NCBI RefSeq assembly: GCF_004135735.1
Contig: NZ_CP012670.1
Span: 4,051,501-4,115,500, forward strand
Reading direction: 5' to 3'
DNA from: Sorangium cellulosum
GTDB lineage: Bacteria > Myxococcota_A > Polyangia > Polyangiales > Polyangiaceae
DNA length: 64,000 nt
In this document: positions 26,626 through 42,498 of the stretch, piece after piece
How positions within the stretch are numbered: position 1 is the first letter of the stretch
How the letters are laid out: each line of letters begins with the position of its first letter
Position numbers and translations under genes: made by a program
The notes under the pieces: model-generated
Databases searched by the model: none
What the model was told of the DNA's origin: nothing
Seen by the model: only the letters and a program-made list of their open reading frames with translations

Positions 26626-27873
26626 ATGAGCTTCAGGACCAGAATTGCCACGAGCACGCTGCTCATGGCTTGTGTCACCGGAATCCTTGCGATCGGCTGT
26701 GGCTCGGACGACGGGAACGAGACGTCGGGAGGCGGCAGCACGACGACGAGCGGCAGCGGCGGCGCTGACGGCAGCACGACCGCGAGCGGCAGCGGCGGCT
26801 CCGAGGGCAGCGGCGGCTCCGAGGGCAGCGGCGGCTCCGATGGCGGCGGCGGCTCCGAGGGCAGCGGCGGCTCCGATGGCGGCGGCGGCTCCGAGGGCAG
26901 CGGCGGCGCCGACGGCAGCACGACCGCGAGCGGCAGCGGCGGCGCCGACGGCAGCGGCGGCGCCGACGGCAGCGGCGGCGGCCCGGATTTCAGGCTCTAC
27001 GGCTATGGCAGCGGCACCACCGGCGGCAAGGGCGGCGCCGTCGTCTCCGTGAGCACGCTGAGCGAGCTGCATGCAGCGGCCGGGCGGGAGGAGCCGCTGA
27101 TCATCCAGATCACCGGCAAGATCTCCGGCAGCGAGAAGGTGCGCGTCGCCTCCGACAAGACGATCGTTGGGATCGGGACGAGCGGTGAGCTCGACGGCGT
27201 CGAGCTCACCCTGAGGAAATCGTCCAACATCATCCTCCGCAACCTGAAGATCCACCACGTGGAAGCCGAGGACGGCGACGCCATCCACCTCGAAGGGACC
27301 CACGACGTGTGGATCGATCACTGCGAGCTCTGGGCCGACTCCCCCGCCGTTCAGCCCGACAAGGACAGGTACGACGGCCTCATCGATATCACCCGTGATA
27401 GCTCGGACGTCACCATCTCGTGGAGCTACCTCCACGATCACTGGAAAGGCATGCTGATCGGCGCGTCGGACAGCGACACCATCGATCGCCGGGTCACGTT
27501 CCACCACAACTACATCAGGAACGTCAACTCCCGGCTGCCGAGCTACCGGGGCGGCAAGGGGCACATCTACAACTCGTACTTCGAGGACATCCCCACGTCG
27601 GGCGTGAACTCGCGCGTCGACGCGTGCCTGCGGGTCGAGGGCAACCACTTCTACAGGGTCAAGCACCCCATCACCACGCTGGACAGCGACGCGGGCGGCA
27701 CGGACCGGCGCGGCAACAAGTTCGAGGAGACGACCGGCGACCAGGCCTCCGGGAAGGATTGCACCTGGGAAGCGCCCTACAGCTATCCGCTCGACGACGT
27801 GGAGGACGTCAAGGCCCTCGTCACGGAGCACGCGGGCGTCGGCAAGACCGATCCCCTCGAGAACCTGCCTTGA
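26626..27873 (+). CDS. Pectate lyase, polysaccharide lyase family 1, lipoprotein
   Basis: The 415-aa precursor follows a good AAAGGGG site. Lipobox LAIGC (Cys 25) predicts a lipid-anchored exported enzyme; a Gly/Ser/Asp-rich tether follows (about residues 30-120). The parallel beta-helix domain shows VWIDHCELW and ITRDSSDVTISWSYLHDH (calcium-binding Asp positions), then FHHNYIRNVNSRLPSYRGG, whose R-x-P-x-x-R holds the catalytic Arg of PL1. It cleaves polygalacturonate by beta-elimination. Together with the PL3 enzyme at 34235-35371 and the uronate operon it points to pectin use. Confidence 0.9.
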   Translation: MSFRTRIATSTLLMACVTGILAIGCGSDDGNETSGGGSTTTSGSGGADGSTTASGSGGSEGSGGSEGSGGSDGGGGSEGSGGSDGGGGSEGSGGADGSTTASGSGGADGSGGADGSGGGPDFRLYGYGSGTTGGKGGAVVSVSTLSELHAAAGREEPLIIQITGKISGSEKVRVASDKTIVGIGTSGELDGVELTLRKSSNIILRNLKIHHVEAEDGDAIHLEGTHDVWIDHCELWADSPAVQPDKDRYDGLIDITRDSSDVTISWSYLHDHWKGMLIGASDSDTIDRRVTFHHNYIRNVNSRLPSYRGGKGHIYNSYFEDIPTSGVNSRVDACLRVEGNHFYRVKHPITTLDSDAGGTDRRGNKFEETTGDQASGKDCTWEAPYSYPLDDVEDVKALVTEHAGVGKTDPLENLP

Positions 27874-28050
27874 GCCGCCCCGCGGCCGATGCGGTGCGCC
27901 GGTCGGCGACGCTCCGCGCACCGCGGGCACCACGCGGGGCTGCTCCATGGCGAACGGGTTGCTAAAGTGCTCCCCGCCACACACGCGTTGTCAGCCGTTC
28001 AACCCCCGGCGACATGGGGACGGCGCGCGATGGGGGAAGGGAGCGTGAAT

Positions 28051-29280
28051 GTGAATCGTCTTACGGTTACCATCTCTTTGCTGACCGTGGTGGCTGTCGG
28101 AGCCGGGTGCAGCGCCATCAACACGCGCGACGGCCGCGCGGGCAGCGGTGAGGGCCAGACCTCCGGCGGAGCTTCCGGCGAAGCCTCCGGGGGGGCTTCC
28201 GGTGAAGCCTCCGGGGGGGCTTCCGGCCAGGGAGGCGCGCCGGACCTCGGCGGCGTCGACGTCGGCGCGACGGGCACGGGCGGCGAGGGGTCGGCGGGGG
28301 CCGGCGGATCGTGCGTCACGCAGACGTCGGCGGCCTCGCTCCAGCCCGTGTACCTGGCCTTCGCGTTCGACGTGTCGGGCAGCATGGGCCAGGGCGACAA
28401 GGAATGGCACGACAAGGAGGCCAAGTGGGACCCGGTGGTCGCGGCGACCAAGCAGTTCTTCTCGGATCCCGCGTCGAGCGGGCTCACGGCCTCGCTCACG
28501 TTCTTTCCCGATGAGAAGGACGTCCGATGCACGCTCGAGGCCTACGCGGCGCCGGATGTGCCGCTGACGCCGCTCCCGTCCGACGCCTTCAAGGACGCGC
28601 TCGACGCGATCGAGCCGAAGTCCTCGCGCGACTGGCGCGGCGGCACGCCGACGGCGTGGGTCATGGAGGGCACGATCGGGTTCATCGAGGCCGCGCGGCA
28701 GGAGAACCCCGGGAAATACGCGATCGTGCTCGTGACGGACGGCTACCCGCAGGACTGCGACGAGGAGTCCAACTCGATCGACGCCGTCGTGGCCGACGCC
28801 CGGGAGGCGCTCGCGAAGGACATCTCGACGTACGTCATCGGGGTCGAGAACCCTCCGATCGAGGGCGCGCCAGACACCCTCTCCGATCTGCACGAGATCG
28901 CGGCCGCGGGCGGCACGGAGGAGGCCATCCTCATCGACACGGGCAATCCCTCGCAGACCACCGCCGCGTTCAAGGCCGCCGTCGACCGGATCCGCGGCGC
29001 CGCGGTGTCGTGCACGATGGAGATCCCGCCCGCGCCCGATGGCCGGACCTTCGACAAGGAGAAGGTCCGCGTGCTGCACACGACGGAGGGGTCGGACACG
29101 CCCACGGCGCTCGCCTACGACCAGAGTTGCGCGACCGAGGGCGCCTGGCGCTACGACGATCCCGCGAGCCCGACGCAGATCGAGCTCTGCCCCGGCGCGT
29201 GCGACACCATCCAGGCCGATGTGCAGGCGACCCTGAGCGTCGACTTCACCTGCGAGAGCGTGATCGTCGTGCCGCGGTGA
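28051..29280 (+). CDS. Lipoprotein with von Willebrand factor A domain
   Basis: About 409 aa from the GTG at 28051, which sits 8 nt after GAAGGGA (28030 ATG is an in-frame alternative). Lipobox VGAGC (Cys 20) and a tether built of GEASGGAS-type repeats precede a vWA domain. The MIDAS motif FDVSGSMGQGD, the downstream GGTPTAW Thr and LVTDGYPQDCDEE are present, so a metal-dependent adhesion site is likely. The C-terminal third (from about residue 315) has paired cysteines and no known domain. Probably a surface adhesion or assembly protein. Confidence 0.82.
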   Translation: MNRLTVTISLLTVVAVGAGCSAINTRDGRAGSGEGQTSGGASGEASGGASGEASGGASGQGGAPDLGGVDVGATGTGGEGSAGAGGSCVTQTSAASLQPVYLAFAFDVSGSMGQGDKEWHDKEAKWDPVVAATKQFFSDPASSGLTASLTFFPDEKDVRCTLEAYAAPDVPLTPLPSDAFKDALDAIEPKSSRDWRGGTPTAWVMEGTIGFIEAARQENPGKYAIVLVTDGYPQDCDEESNSIDAVVADAREALAKDISTYVIGVENPPIEGAPDTLSDLHEIAAAGGTEEAILIDTGNPSQTTAAFKAAVDRIRGAAVSCTMEIPPAPDGRTFDKEKVRVLHTTEGSDTPTALAYDQSCATEGAWRYDDPASPTQIELCPGACDTIQADVQATLSVDFTCESVIVVPR

Positions 29281-29379
29281 CCGGCGACCGCCTCGTTCCG
29301 GGCATCCCCGCTCGGCCCGCGGCGCGAGCGCGCGCTGCCGCGCGGTGACACCGCCGAGATGATGTAGAACAGGGCGACG

Positions 29380-31091
<1,712 letters not shown>

Positions 31092-31105
31092 GCGACCGGA
31101 GCGTG

Positions 31106-31111
31106 TAGCCT
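31106..31111 (+). promoter_or_regulatory. TAnnnT -10 box next to a start codon
   Basis: TAGCCT ends 8 nt before the ATG at 31120, with no ribosome-binding sequence between. This is compatible with a leaderless transcript for the PEGA-like gene. Confidence 0.35.
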
Positions 31112-31119
31112 GCGCTGCA

Positions 31120-31944
31120 ATGATGCGAGGCCTCCTTGTTGTCGCCGCGGCCGTGACGCTCCTCGTGGGCGCGAACGCCCGCGCGCAGGGCGTCGGCGAG
31201 GCGTGCGCGAACGCGTACGAGCAGGCGCAGCAGCTCCTCCGCGACCGGGCGTTCCTCCGCGGTCGCGCGGAGCTCCGCGCGTGCATGAGCGCGTGCCCGG
31301 CGACGCTCGTCCGCGATTGCCAGGGCTGGCTCGAGGCGCTGGAGCGCGACATGCCCACCGTCGCGCTGTCCGCCACGTCCGCGGACGGCCGCGCGCCGGG
31401 CCGGGTGCGGGTGCTCCTCGACGGCGCGCCGCTCGTCGAGTCCATCCCCGAGGCCCCGGTGGAGGTCGATCCCGGCCGGCACACGCTGACCTTCGAGGAC
31501 GCCGCGGGGGCGCGCGTCGACGCCGTGGCCACGCTGTCGCCGGGCGACAAGGCGCTGCCGATCGCCGTGCGCTTCCCGGCGGCCGCGCCGCCGCCCGCGC
31601 CCGCTTCCACCACGGCCGCGCCGGTGCGGCGGCGCTGGCCGCTCGCGCTCGTCGGCGGCGGCGCGGCGGCGATCGCCGTCGGCGCCGTCCTCGGCATCAA
31701 GGGGCACCTCGATCGGAGCGAGCTCGTCCGCGCCCGCTGCGCGCCCCGGTGTCCGGCGGACGACGTCGGCGCGATCGACGCGCTCTGGAAGGTCGGCGCC
31801 GTCAGCGCCGGCGTGGGCCTCGTCACGGCGGGCGCGGGCGCGGCGCTGTACTTCCAGCTCGATCCCGTCGCCCCCCCGGCGCCGGTCGCGGGCGCCGCCC
31901 TGCTGCCGGACGGCGCCGGGCTCTCGCTGCGCGGCTCGTTCTGA
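31120..31944 (+). CDS. Exported PEGA-like protein with transmembrane helices
   Basis: The protein has 274 aa. It starts MMRGLLVVAAAVTLLVGANA with a signal peptide cleaved near ARA-Q. Four cysteines lie in the first 80 mature residues (ACANAYEQ, LRACMSACP, RDCQGW), followed by a PEGA-like beta domain (VRVLLDGAPLVESIPEAPVE, DPGRHTLTFED). Two hydrophobic stretches flank a CAPRCPAD loop near the end. Proteins of this build usually follow a Ser/Thr kinase in myxobacteria, as here, and may sense the envelope state. It could be misread as the C-terminus of that kinase because both share a frame. Confidence 0.75.
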   Translation: MMRGLLVVAAAVTLLVGANARAQGVGEACANAYEQAQQLLRDRAFLRGRAELRACMSACPATLVRDCQGWLEALERDMPTVALSATSADGRAPGRVRVLLDGAPLVESIPEAPVEVDPGRHTLTFEDAAGARVDAVATLSPGDKALPIAVRFPAAAPPPAPASTTAAPVRRRWPLALVGGGAAAIAVGAVLGIKGHLDRSELVRARCAPRCPADDVGAIDALWKVGAVSAGVGLVTAGAGAALYFQLDPVAPPAPVAGAALLPDGAGLSLRGSF

Positions 31945-31996
31945 CCCGCCCCGCGCGCCCGCGCGCCCGCCGCGCCCGCCGCGCCCCGCGCGGGCG

Positions 31997-33349
31997 TCAG
32001 TCTCGGCTCCGGATGCCGTAGCGGTCCATGAGCCGGTGGACGAGCTGCCGGGAGACGCCCATCGACGCGGCGGCCCGGGCCACGTTGCCGCCGTGCTCGC
32101 GCAGCTTCGTGGAGATGAAGCGCCGCTCGAACTGCTCGACGACCATGTCGCGCGCCTCGCGGAGCGTGAGCGCGGCGAGCGGGCCGACGCCCATGTCGTC
32201 CACCCGCGGCGCCACCTTGACGATCGCCTGCTCGGCGAGGTGCGGGAACAGCACGAGCCGCGCGACCGTGTTGCGGAGCTCGCGCACGTTGCCCGGCCAG
32301 TGGTGCCCCTTGAGCAGCTCCAGCGCGTTCGGGGGCAGATCGTCGAGCGACCGCGGCGGCGCCTGCGCCGCGAGGAAGCGCTCGACGAGCAGCGGGATGT
32401 CGTCCTTGCGCTCGCGCAGCGGGGGCACGACGGCCTCGACCACGGCGAGCCGGTAGTAGAGATCCTCGCGGAAGGCGCCCGAGGCGACGCGCCCCTGGAG
32501 GTCGCGGTGGGTGGCGGCGACGATCCGGGCGTCGAAGGACGTGTACGCGGCGGCGCCGACGCGGCGGACCTGGCGGGCCTCGAGGGCGCGCAGGAGCTTC
32601 GGCTGGAGATCGAGGGGGAGCTCGCCGAGCTCGTCGAGGAAGAGCGTGCCGCCGTTCGCCTCCTCGAGCAGGCCGGCGCGCGCGGTCTGGGCGCCCGTGA
32701 AGGCGCCCCTCGTGTAGCCGAAGAGCTCGGCCTCGATGAGGCCCGGGGCGACGGCGCTGCAGTCGAGCACGACGAAGGGGCCGCCGCGCCGGGGGCTCGC
32801 GTCGTGGATGGCGCGGGCGAGGACCTCCTTGCCGGTGCCTGACTCGCCGAGGAGCAGGATGGTCTCCGAGGTGGCGGCGGCGCGCTCCAGGCGGGCGAAG
32901 AGCGCGCGCATGGGGACGCTGCCGCCGAGGGCCTCGCCGAAGCTCGCCGACGTGGAGAGGGGGACGAGCACGGGGGCGCCGCAGACGCGGACGGTGAGGG
33001 AGACGCCGCCGAGGGAGGCGATGGCGCGCGGGGTGAGGAAGCCCTCGTGGACGAGGACGTCGTTGATGAACGTGCCGTTCTTGCTGCCGAGGTCCGTGAC
33101 GACGATCCCGCGGGGCGAGAGCCGGATCTGGCAATGGCGGCGGGACACGCGGGCGTCGGGGATGACGACGTCGCACTCGGCGCTGGTGCCGAGGACGAGC
33201 GGGGCCACGCCCAGGGGCGCCTCGATCGGGGGGCCCTTCTGCGGCGTGACGACGATGCGCAGGTCCGGGACCTCGACGGCGTCGCTGCGAAGTGTCGTGA
33301 TCGTCCGGGTGGCGTCGTGCATCGAGGCGGCGAGCGGGGAGGGCAGCAT
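31997..33349 (-). CDS. FHA-domain sigma54-dependent transcriptional activator
   Basis: About 450 aa from the ATG at 33349 (33322 is an in-frame alternative). An FHA phospho-threonine-binding domain (about 30-125; [16 protein letters not shown]) replaces the usual receiver. The AAA+ core has Walker A GESGTGKE (168-175), the sigma54-contacting GAFTGA (215-220), [13 protein letters not shown] (Walker B) and [10 protein letters not shown]. The Fis-type helix-turn-helix closes the protein ([20 protein letters not shown]). It should activate sigma54 promoters when bound to a phosphorylated partner, plausibly the nearby Ser/Thr kinase. It is convergent with that kinase's partner gene. Confidence 0.92.
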   Translation of the reverse strand: MLPSPLAASMHDATRTITTLRSDAVEVPDLRIVVTPQKGPPIEAPLGVAPLVLGTSAECDVVIPDARVSRRHCQIRLSPRGIVVTDLGSKNGTFINDVLVHEGFLTPRAIASLGGVSLTVRVCGAPVLVPLSTSASFGEALGGSVPMRALFARLERAAATSETILLLGESGTGKEVLARAIHDASPRRGGPFVVLDCSAVAPGLIEAELFGYTRGAFTGAQTARAGLLEEANGGTLFLDELGELPLDLQPKLLRALEARQVRRVGAAAYTSFDARIVAATHRDLQGRVASGAFREDLYYRLAVVEAVVPPLRERKDDIPLLVERFLAAQAPPRSLDDLPPNALELLKGHHWPGNVRELRNTVARLVLFPHLAEQAIVKVAPRVDDMGVGPLAALTLREARDMVVEQFERRFISTKLREHGGNVARAAASMGVSRQLVHRLMDRYGIRSRD

Positions 33350-33442
33350 CCCCGAAAGCCGCGCAGATTTCCAGCGGCATGGCTCGCTCGCCGCGCCGCC
33401 CGCCGGGCGGAGGCGATTGACACCGGGGCGCGCCCGGCGACC

Positions 33443-34150
33443 ATGCGATCCATGGCGAGGGTCGAGGAGGAGCGGGCCGTGACGGCGGACGACGGCCCCG
33501 ACGGCGGCGGTGTCGGCGACACGCCGCCTCCGGCGCCGGGCGGGCTCGTGGTGCCGGAGCCCCTGTGGAGCGCCCTGCGCGCGGCGTACGGCGAGCCGGG
33601 GCGCGCGTACCACAACCTGACCCATGTGCGCGAGGTGCTCTCCCGCTTCGAGGCGGTCGACCGCGACGTCGGCTGGCGGAGGCCGCGCGAGGTGTACCTC
33701 GCGGCGCTGTTCCACGACGCCGTGTACGTGCCCGGCCGCCACGACAACGAGGCGCGCAGCGCGGAGCGCGCGCGGGAGGCGATCGCCCGGTGGCTGCCCG
33801 GCGTGGGGCTCGACGAGGGGCTCGTGACGCGGCTCATCCTGCTGACGGCGCGCCACGGCGCGCTCGCGCCGGCCGACGTCGACGAGGAAGAGGCGCTGTT
33901 CCTCGACGGTGACATGGCCATCCTGGGGAGCGCCCCGGCGACGTTCGACGCCTATGATCGAGGCATCGCCGCGGAGTACGGCGCGGTGCCGGCCGAGCTC
34001 TTCGCGATCGGCCGGCGCGGCTTCTTCGAGAGGCTGCTCTCGGCGGAGCACATCTTCCTCTCGCCCTATTACCGGGATCGCCTCGAGGAGCGCGCGCGCG
34101 AGAACCTGCGCAGGAAGCTCGGGGCGGCGCCGGGCGGCGCGGGCTCGTAG
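33443..34150 (+). CDS. HD-superfamily metal-dependent phosphohydrolase-like protein
   Basis: The protein has 235 aa from the ATG at 33443 (33452 also possible). The motif set [11 protein letters not shown], then [23 protein letters not shown], and [10 protein letters not shown] matches a family of predicted HD hydrolases: a His in the first motif, the HD pair in the second, Asp in the third. These probably bind a divalent metal and act on a phosphorylated small molecule; no substrate is known to me. It is divergent from the FHA-sigma54 gene across about 90 bp. Confidence 0.78.
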   Translation: MRSMARVEEERAVTADDGPDGGGVGDTPPPAPGGLVVPEPLWSALRAAYGEPGRAYHNLTHVREVLSRFEAVDRDVGWRRPREVYLAALFHDAVYVPGRHDNEARSAERAREAIARWLPGVGLDEGLVTRLILLTARHGALAPADVDEEEALFLDGDMAILGSAPATFDAYDRGIAAEYGAVPAELFAIGRRGFFERLLSAEHIFLSPYYRDRLEERARENLRRKLGAAPGGAGS

Positions 34151-34234
34151 GCCGCTGTCGAGGGCTCGCGGCGGGCGCGGCGTGAGCGACGCGGCGTCCG
34201 GGGCCCGCCGGGCGCGGGCGCCCGCCCCGCGCGA

Positions 34235-35371
34235 TCACCAGCGCTTCACGTCGCTCTTGCTCACATGGCACGTCGCGGTGTCCCACTGGCTCGCGCCGCC
34301 GTGGAGCTTCTGGGACTCGCCCATGTGGTCGGTGACGGCCCTGTATTCCTGGCAGATCTTCGGCTTGTCATCGCTCTCGTCGTACCCCCCCTTGACGTGA
34401 AGGTTGGTGATCGTGACCGTGTCCCCGTAGTTCTGGTTCGCTCCCGCGATCGCCGTCTTGACGCGATCCACCCTGACGTTGTCGAGGATCAGGTGGCGCG
34501 GTCCGCCGTTGGCGGTGCAATCGCCGCAGGAGCGCCAGAGCTTGCCGAAGTCGGCGATGTACGAGCTCGCGACGATGGTCGTGGAGCCGCCCTTGGCGTT
34601 GTGCTGGAAGATCTTGTCGGAGGCGTGCAGGGCGATGGAGTTGACGATCCTCATCGTCGCCCCGTCCTTGGTGTTGGTGGCGGCGTCCTCGCAGACGTCC
34701 TCCCAGTAGACGTGATCGAGGGTGCAGTCGCCGCGGCAGACGATGCCGTTGCCGGCGGGGAGGCCGCCCGCGATGATGAGGTTCTTCACCGTGACGCCGT
34801 CCTCGACCTCGAACACCGTCTTCTGGCCCTCTCCATCGTTGCAGTCCGCGGTGTTGTTGACGCCGATCTTCTGGTTGTTGAAGTCGTAGACGTCCTGGCC
34901 GCCGTTCGCGGCGTTCCTCAGCACCGTCGTCTGGGTCCTGATCTCGCCGTCGCCGTTGGTCGGCGTCGGGATTTCCATCGGGATCTCGTCGTCGAGCGGC
35001 TCCCCGCCGCCCGCGCCGCCGCTGCCGCTGCCGCTGGTCGTGGCGCTCGTGGTCGAGCTGCTCGTGGTGCTGCTCGCGCTCGTGGTGCTGCTGCTCGTCG
35101 TGCTGGTCGTGGCCGTGCTGCTCGTGCCGCTGCCGCCGGCGCCGCTGCCGCCGGCGCCGCTGCCGCCGGCGCCGCTGCCGCCGGCGCCGCTGCCGCCGGC
35201 GCCGCTGCCGCCGGTGCCGCTCGCGGTGCTGCCGCCTCCGCCGGTCGCAACGGCGCCGCTGCCCCCCTGGCCCTCGTCGTCCGGCGTCGTCTCGCCGTCC
35301 GAGCAGCCGATCTGGCCGGCCCCGACGGCGCCGATCACGAGCAGCAAAGTGAAAGCTGACCTCATTCTCAT
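34235..35371 (-). CDS. Pectate lyase, polysaccharide lyase family 3, lipoprotein
   Basis: The 378-aa precursor follows GAGAGG. Lipobox QIGC (Cys 23) and a tether of GSGAGGSGAGG repeats and Ser/Thr runs (about 30-125) lead to a PL3 beta-helix. Marks are FEVEDGVTVKNLIIAG, ADGIH-like GNGIVCRGDCTLDHVYWEDVCEDA, GGSTTIVASSYIADFGKLWRSCGDC and HLILDNVRV. Several cysteines suit disulfides outside the cell. PL3 enzymes need calcium and cleave polygalacturonate. It complements the PL1 enzyme at 26626-27873. Confidence 0.88.
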   Translation of the reverse strand: MRMRSAFTLLLVIGAVGAGQIGCSDGETTPDDEGQGGSGAVATGGGGSTASGTGGSGAGGSGAGGSGAGGSGAGGSGAGGSGTSSTATTSTTSSSTTSASSTTSSSTTSATTSGSGSGGAGGGEPLDDEIPMEIPTPTNGDGEIRTQTTVLRNAANGGQDVYDFNNQKIGVNNTADCNDGEGQKTVFEVEDGVTVKNLIIAGGLPAGNGIVCRGDCTLDHVYWEDVCEDAATNTKDGATMRIVNSIALHASDKIFQHNAKGGSTTIVASSYIADFGKLWRSCGDCTANGGPRHLILDNVRVDRVKTAIAGANQNYGDTVTITNLHVKGGYDESDDKPKICQEYRAVTDHMGESQKLHGGASQWDTATCHVSKSDVKRW

Positions 35372-35693
35372 CTCGCTACCTCTCGTTCTGGATTCATGAC
35401 GGACGATCCGCGGTCCAGGATCGCCCGGTGGGCGCCTCGGTTCGGCCCGTCGCGAAGGTCAACGCGACCCCTCGCTCACGCCGTCGAGCGGGTCCCTGAA
35501 TGCAAGCGGCGGTCCAGTGCAGGCGGCAGGAGCTCGAGGCGCTGCGCGGCGCTCTGCTGCGGTGGACCTGTCCACGCGATGGCGACGCCGGTCGACGGGG
35601 TCGCGGCCCTCGCGGGCGTCCCCTGTGGCGGGCGCGGTGGAGTGTCCACCGTGGGTTGACACGGTGGACGCTCGGTATGGACTGGCGGGCGCG
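35372..35693. other. Intergenic region, 322 bp, no gene
   Basis: It lies between two minus-strand genes and holds the pectate lyase promoter on the low side. The clear structure is the hairpin at 35644-35669, just after the response-regulator stop. A second, shorter inverted repeat (GGTGGAGTGTCCACC) overlaps it. Confidence 0.45.
35644..35669 (-). terminator. Hairpin after the response-regulator gene
   Basis: Perfect 10-bp arms GTCCACCGTG and CACGGTGGAC surround a 6-nt loop, starting about 25 nt past the stop codon of the minus-strand gene. No T-run follows, so it may act as an mRNA-stabilising or Rho-type stop rather than an intrinsic terminator. Confidence 0.4.
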
Positions 35694-36830
35694 TCAGCTC
35701 GGGACCTGGGTCGCGCCTCGCGCGAGCAGGCTGATGGCCGCGATGCCGCGGCTCGAGTCCTCCTCGTTCAGGAACAGGCGCAGCGCCTCGTGGATGGCGG
35801 GCAGCGCGCGGTGGAGGTCCTCGGGCGACATCGACCGCGGCGCGATGCCGGCCCGGCGGCAGGCCCGGACGATGGTGCTCGGCCCGATCACGCTGGAGAG
35901 CCCGCTCGCGGCGACCACCTGATCGAACAGCGAGTCGGCCGCCGGCGCCACGCTGCTCGGGCCGGCGCGGGCGTGCGAGCTCGGCGGCGCCTCGTCGAGG
36001 GGGGGCCCGGCGCGCCTCGAGGGCACCGCGGCCTCCGTGCCCTGCGCGGCTCTGGGCCGGAACAGGCTGCGCAGCCGCGTCTTCAGCAGGGTGAGCTCGG
36101 GCGTCTTCAGCACGACGTCGTCCACGCCGATCTCCGCGCCTTCTTCCCGGGTCCCGGCGTCCTCGTGCCCCGTGAGGAGGATCACGGGAATGTGGCACAA
36201 GGCGCCGGATCGCTTCATCCGTCGCGCGGCCTCGAGGCCGCCCATCCCCGGCATCAGCAGATCCATGATCACGCAATCGACCCGCTCCACGGCGAGGAGG
36301 CTCAGCGCCTCTTCGCCGGATTGCGCCGGGATGACGTCGCAGCCGCCCTGCCTCAGGAGCTGCGCGAGCGCGGCGCGGTACGTGGGGCTGTCGTCCACGA
36401 CGAGGACCTTCTTGCCGGTGGCGATGGAAGCGCCGGCGCCCGTCGCGCGGAGCACGGTGCTGCGCTGGCTCACGAGCTCCGCCGCGCGGAGGACGAGGTA
36501 GTTCCCGTCGTACGGCTTGCCGAGGTACTCGTCGGCCTCCGCGCCGAGCGCCTGGATCCGGTGCTTCACCTCGGTCTCGGTGGACAGCAGGATGACGGGC
36601 GTGTGCACGGGATCGGTCGCGGCGCGTATTTCCCGGAGGAGCTCGATCCCGTCGCCGTCGGGCAGGAGGACATCGAGGATCGCGAGAGAGAAGGTCTTCG
36701 ACCGCAGGACCTTCTGGGCGAGCGCCCTGGTCTCGCACGCCGTCACCTGGAACCCGGCGCCGCGGAGCAGGCCCCGCAGATCCATGCGAATCGCGAGGCT
36801 GTCGTCGACGATCAGGACTTGCGGCTTCAT
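35694..36830 (-). CDS. Response regulator with two receiver domains
   Basis: The protein has 378 aa and AGGGAG lies before the ATG at 36830. Receiver 1 (about 4-125) has acidic DD in LIVDDS, phospho-acceptor Asp 53 (AILDVLLP) and Lys in LGKPYD. Receiver 2 (about 140-255) has VVDDS, Asp 190 (VIMDLLMPG) and VLKTPE. The last 120 residues contain a Pro/Ala linker and a helical region (about 295-375) with no DNA-binding, GGDEF or kinase motif. It probably works by protein contacts in a phosphorelay. No histidine kinase is adjacent. Confidence 0.88.
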   Translation of the reverse strand: MKPQVLIVDDSLAIRMDLRGLLRGAGFQVTACETRALAQKVLRSKTFSLAILDVLLPDGDGIELLREIRAATDPVHTPVILLSTETEVKHRIQALGAEADEYLGKPYDGNYLVLRAAELVSQRSTVLRATGAGASIATGKKVLVVDDSPTYRAALAQLLRQGGCDVIPAQSGEEALSLLAVERVDCVIMDLLMPGMGGLEAARRMKRSGALCHIPVILLTGHEDAGTREEGAEIGVDDVVLKTPELTLLKTRLRSLFRPRAAQGTEAAVPSRRAGPPLDEAPPSSHARAGPSSVAPAADSLFDQVVAASGLSSVIGPSTIVRACRRAGIAPRSMSPEDLHRALPAIHEALRLFLNEEDSSRGIAAISLLARGATQVPS

Positions 36831-37677
36831 GCTACTCCCTTCTGTTCGTGGACGACGCGAGCCATGCAGCGCTGATCGCTCCTCCGGCGTTGTAGCAGGC
36901 GCTCCCCGGGGCGCGCTCCCGAGCCCCCTCGTGAATCGCCCTCGTCGCGTCCTGCGCCGCCCTGAGCCCCGTGCAGCGCGGCGTCCGTGACGGAGGGGCG
37001 TCGGCGCGCGCGGGTCCATGCTCGGGCGCGGACGACCAGAACGCTTCCCCGCTTCTTCTCCTTACAATGAGTAGCCAAGGATTCGATTCCGCATCTGTCA
37101 TGAACGGAGGAGCTGTCACGCGCTGGCGAGATCCCTTGATGATAGCCGATCTCGAGCCGCCTCGGGCAGGTTCATGGGCTCGCTGTCTCCTGCGCACGGG
37201 CGCGACGGTCGATGTGTCGGAGGCGCCGAGTCGCGGAGTCCTTCTGGCCTGACGACCGTGGCTGGCACTGGCGCCAGTCTCATGGGGGGTGTCACCGCCG
37301 CGGGGATGCGCGTCAGGACATCACCGCATGGTCGGCTCTCGGCATCGCGACGGGCGCCGCGAGCCGGAAGCGCGATGTCCGCCCGCCGCCGACTTTCCCG
37401 GTTCGCGCTGTCGCGTCGCCCGCGCCTGCGCTGTCGTCGCGTCCGGGCTCGCGCTGTCGCGTCCGGGCTCGCGCTGTCGGCGCGACCGCGCACGGGGCAC
37501 GGCCGCGCGCCCGCTGTCCGCGCACGGGGCGCGGCCGCGCGCCCGCTGCCCTGCCCGCGCGAGCCCGCGCGGGCATGGGTTTCCGGGGGCGCGGTTCTCC
37601 ATACCGCTTCCGCGCGGCACGCGCTATCAACGCAGCCGCGAAGCGCCGGCGACGCCTGCGCTTCCCAGGTTGCCCCC
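36831..37677. other. 847-bp region without a recognisable gene, with GC-rich tandem repeats
   Basis: Possible reading frames here are Arg/Ala-rich and look like random GC-rich sequence. The region holds a 20-bp period repeat at about 37436-37479 and a 32-bp period repeat at 37486-37549. A relatively AT-rich patch sits at 37050-37145. The promoter of the TopIII-RecQ gene should be near its right end. Confidence 0.45.
37436..37549. repeat. Short GC-rich tandem repeats (20-bp and 32-bp periods)
   Basis: GTCCGGGCTCGCGCTGTCG occurs at 37441 and 37461. CCGCGCACGGGGC followed by GGCCGCGCGCCCGCT occurs at 37486 and 37518. Both sit 130-240 bp upstream of the TopIII-RecQ gene. Confidence 0.6.
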
Positions 37678-42045
<4,368 letters not shown>

Positions 42046-42101
42046 GCGGTCGCCGTGGGGGGGGGCGCTGGACGGGATGAGCGGCTGGCGGGCGGCGGCG
42101 C

Positions 42102-42230
42102 TCAGCGGAAGATGCCGAAGTGGCCCAGGACCCACCAGAGCAAGGCGAAGATGAGGAGGCTGCTGAGGCACCCGCCGCCGAGCTTCTTCGCGCCGTAACC
42201 CGCTGCGATCCCACGCAGAATCTTGCTCAT
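42102..42230 (-). CDS. Small membrane protein, 42 aa
   Basis: MSKILRGIAAGYGAKKLGGG is followed by a single hydrophobic segment (about residues 21-40, SLLIFALLWWVLGHFGIF). AGGTCG sits 6 nt before the ATG. The Gly-rich N-terminus plus one helix resembles small conserved membrane proteins of bacteria without assigned function. It converges with the TopIII-RecQ gene. Confidence 0.65.
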   Translation of the reverse strand: MSKILRGIAAGYGAKKLGGGCLSSLLIFALLWWVLGHFGIFR

Positions 42231-42498
42231 CGAGCGACCTCCGGCCCCGTGTCGGGGGCTCGATGAGCGAAGCAACGGGGGTGCCATCTCGGATGGCCGA
42301 GGGGAGGCCTGGATCTGCGCGCGGGAGGCCGATGGCCCCGCTCGATCGGGAGCGGGCATCTCGGCGCGCGCGCCACAGTGGGGCGTTTCGCGACGCTCTA
42401 GCAGCGCGAGCTGCGCGAGGCGCTACGGGGCGCTGCGGCGCGAGGTGAGGAGCCCGATCGTGGTGAGGTGCCGAGCGCTGCCTGTTCCCGGAGCAACG

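Noticed and set aside
37078-37092. GGATTCGATTCCG, similar to a tRNA T-arm
   Set aside because: The flanking bases do not form T-arm, acceptor or anticodon stems, so no tRNA can be folded.
37174-37677. In-frame extension of the TopIII-RecQ protein upstream of 37678
   Set aside because: The extension is Arg-rich random-like sequence, and the protein from 37678 begins exactly like known topoisomerase III.
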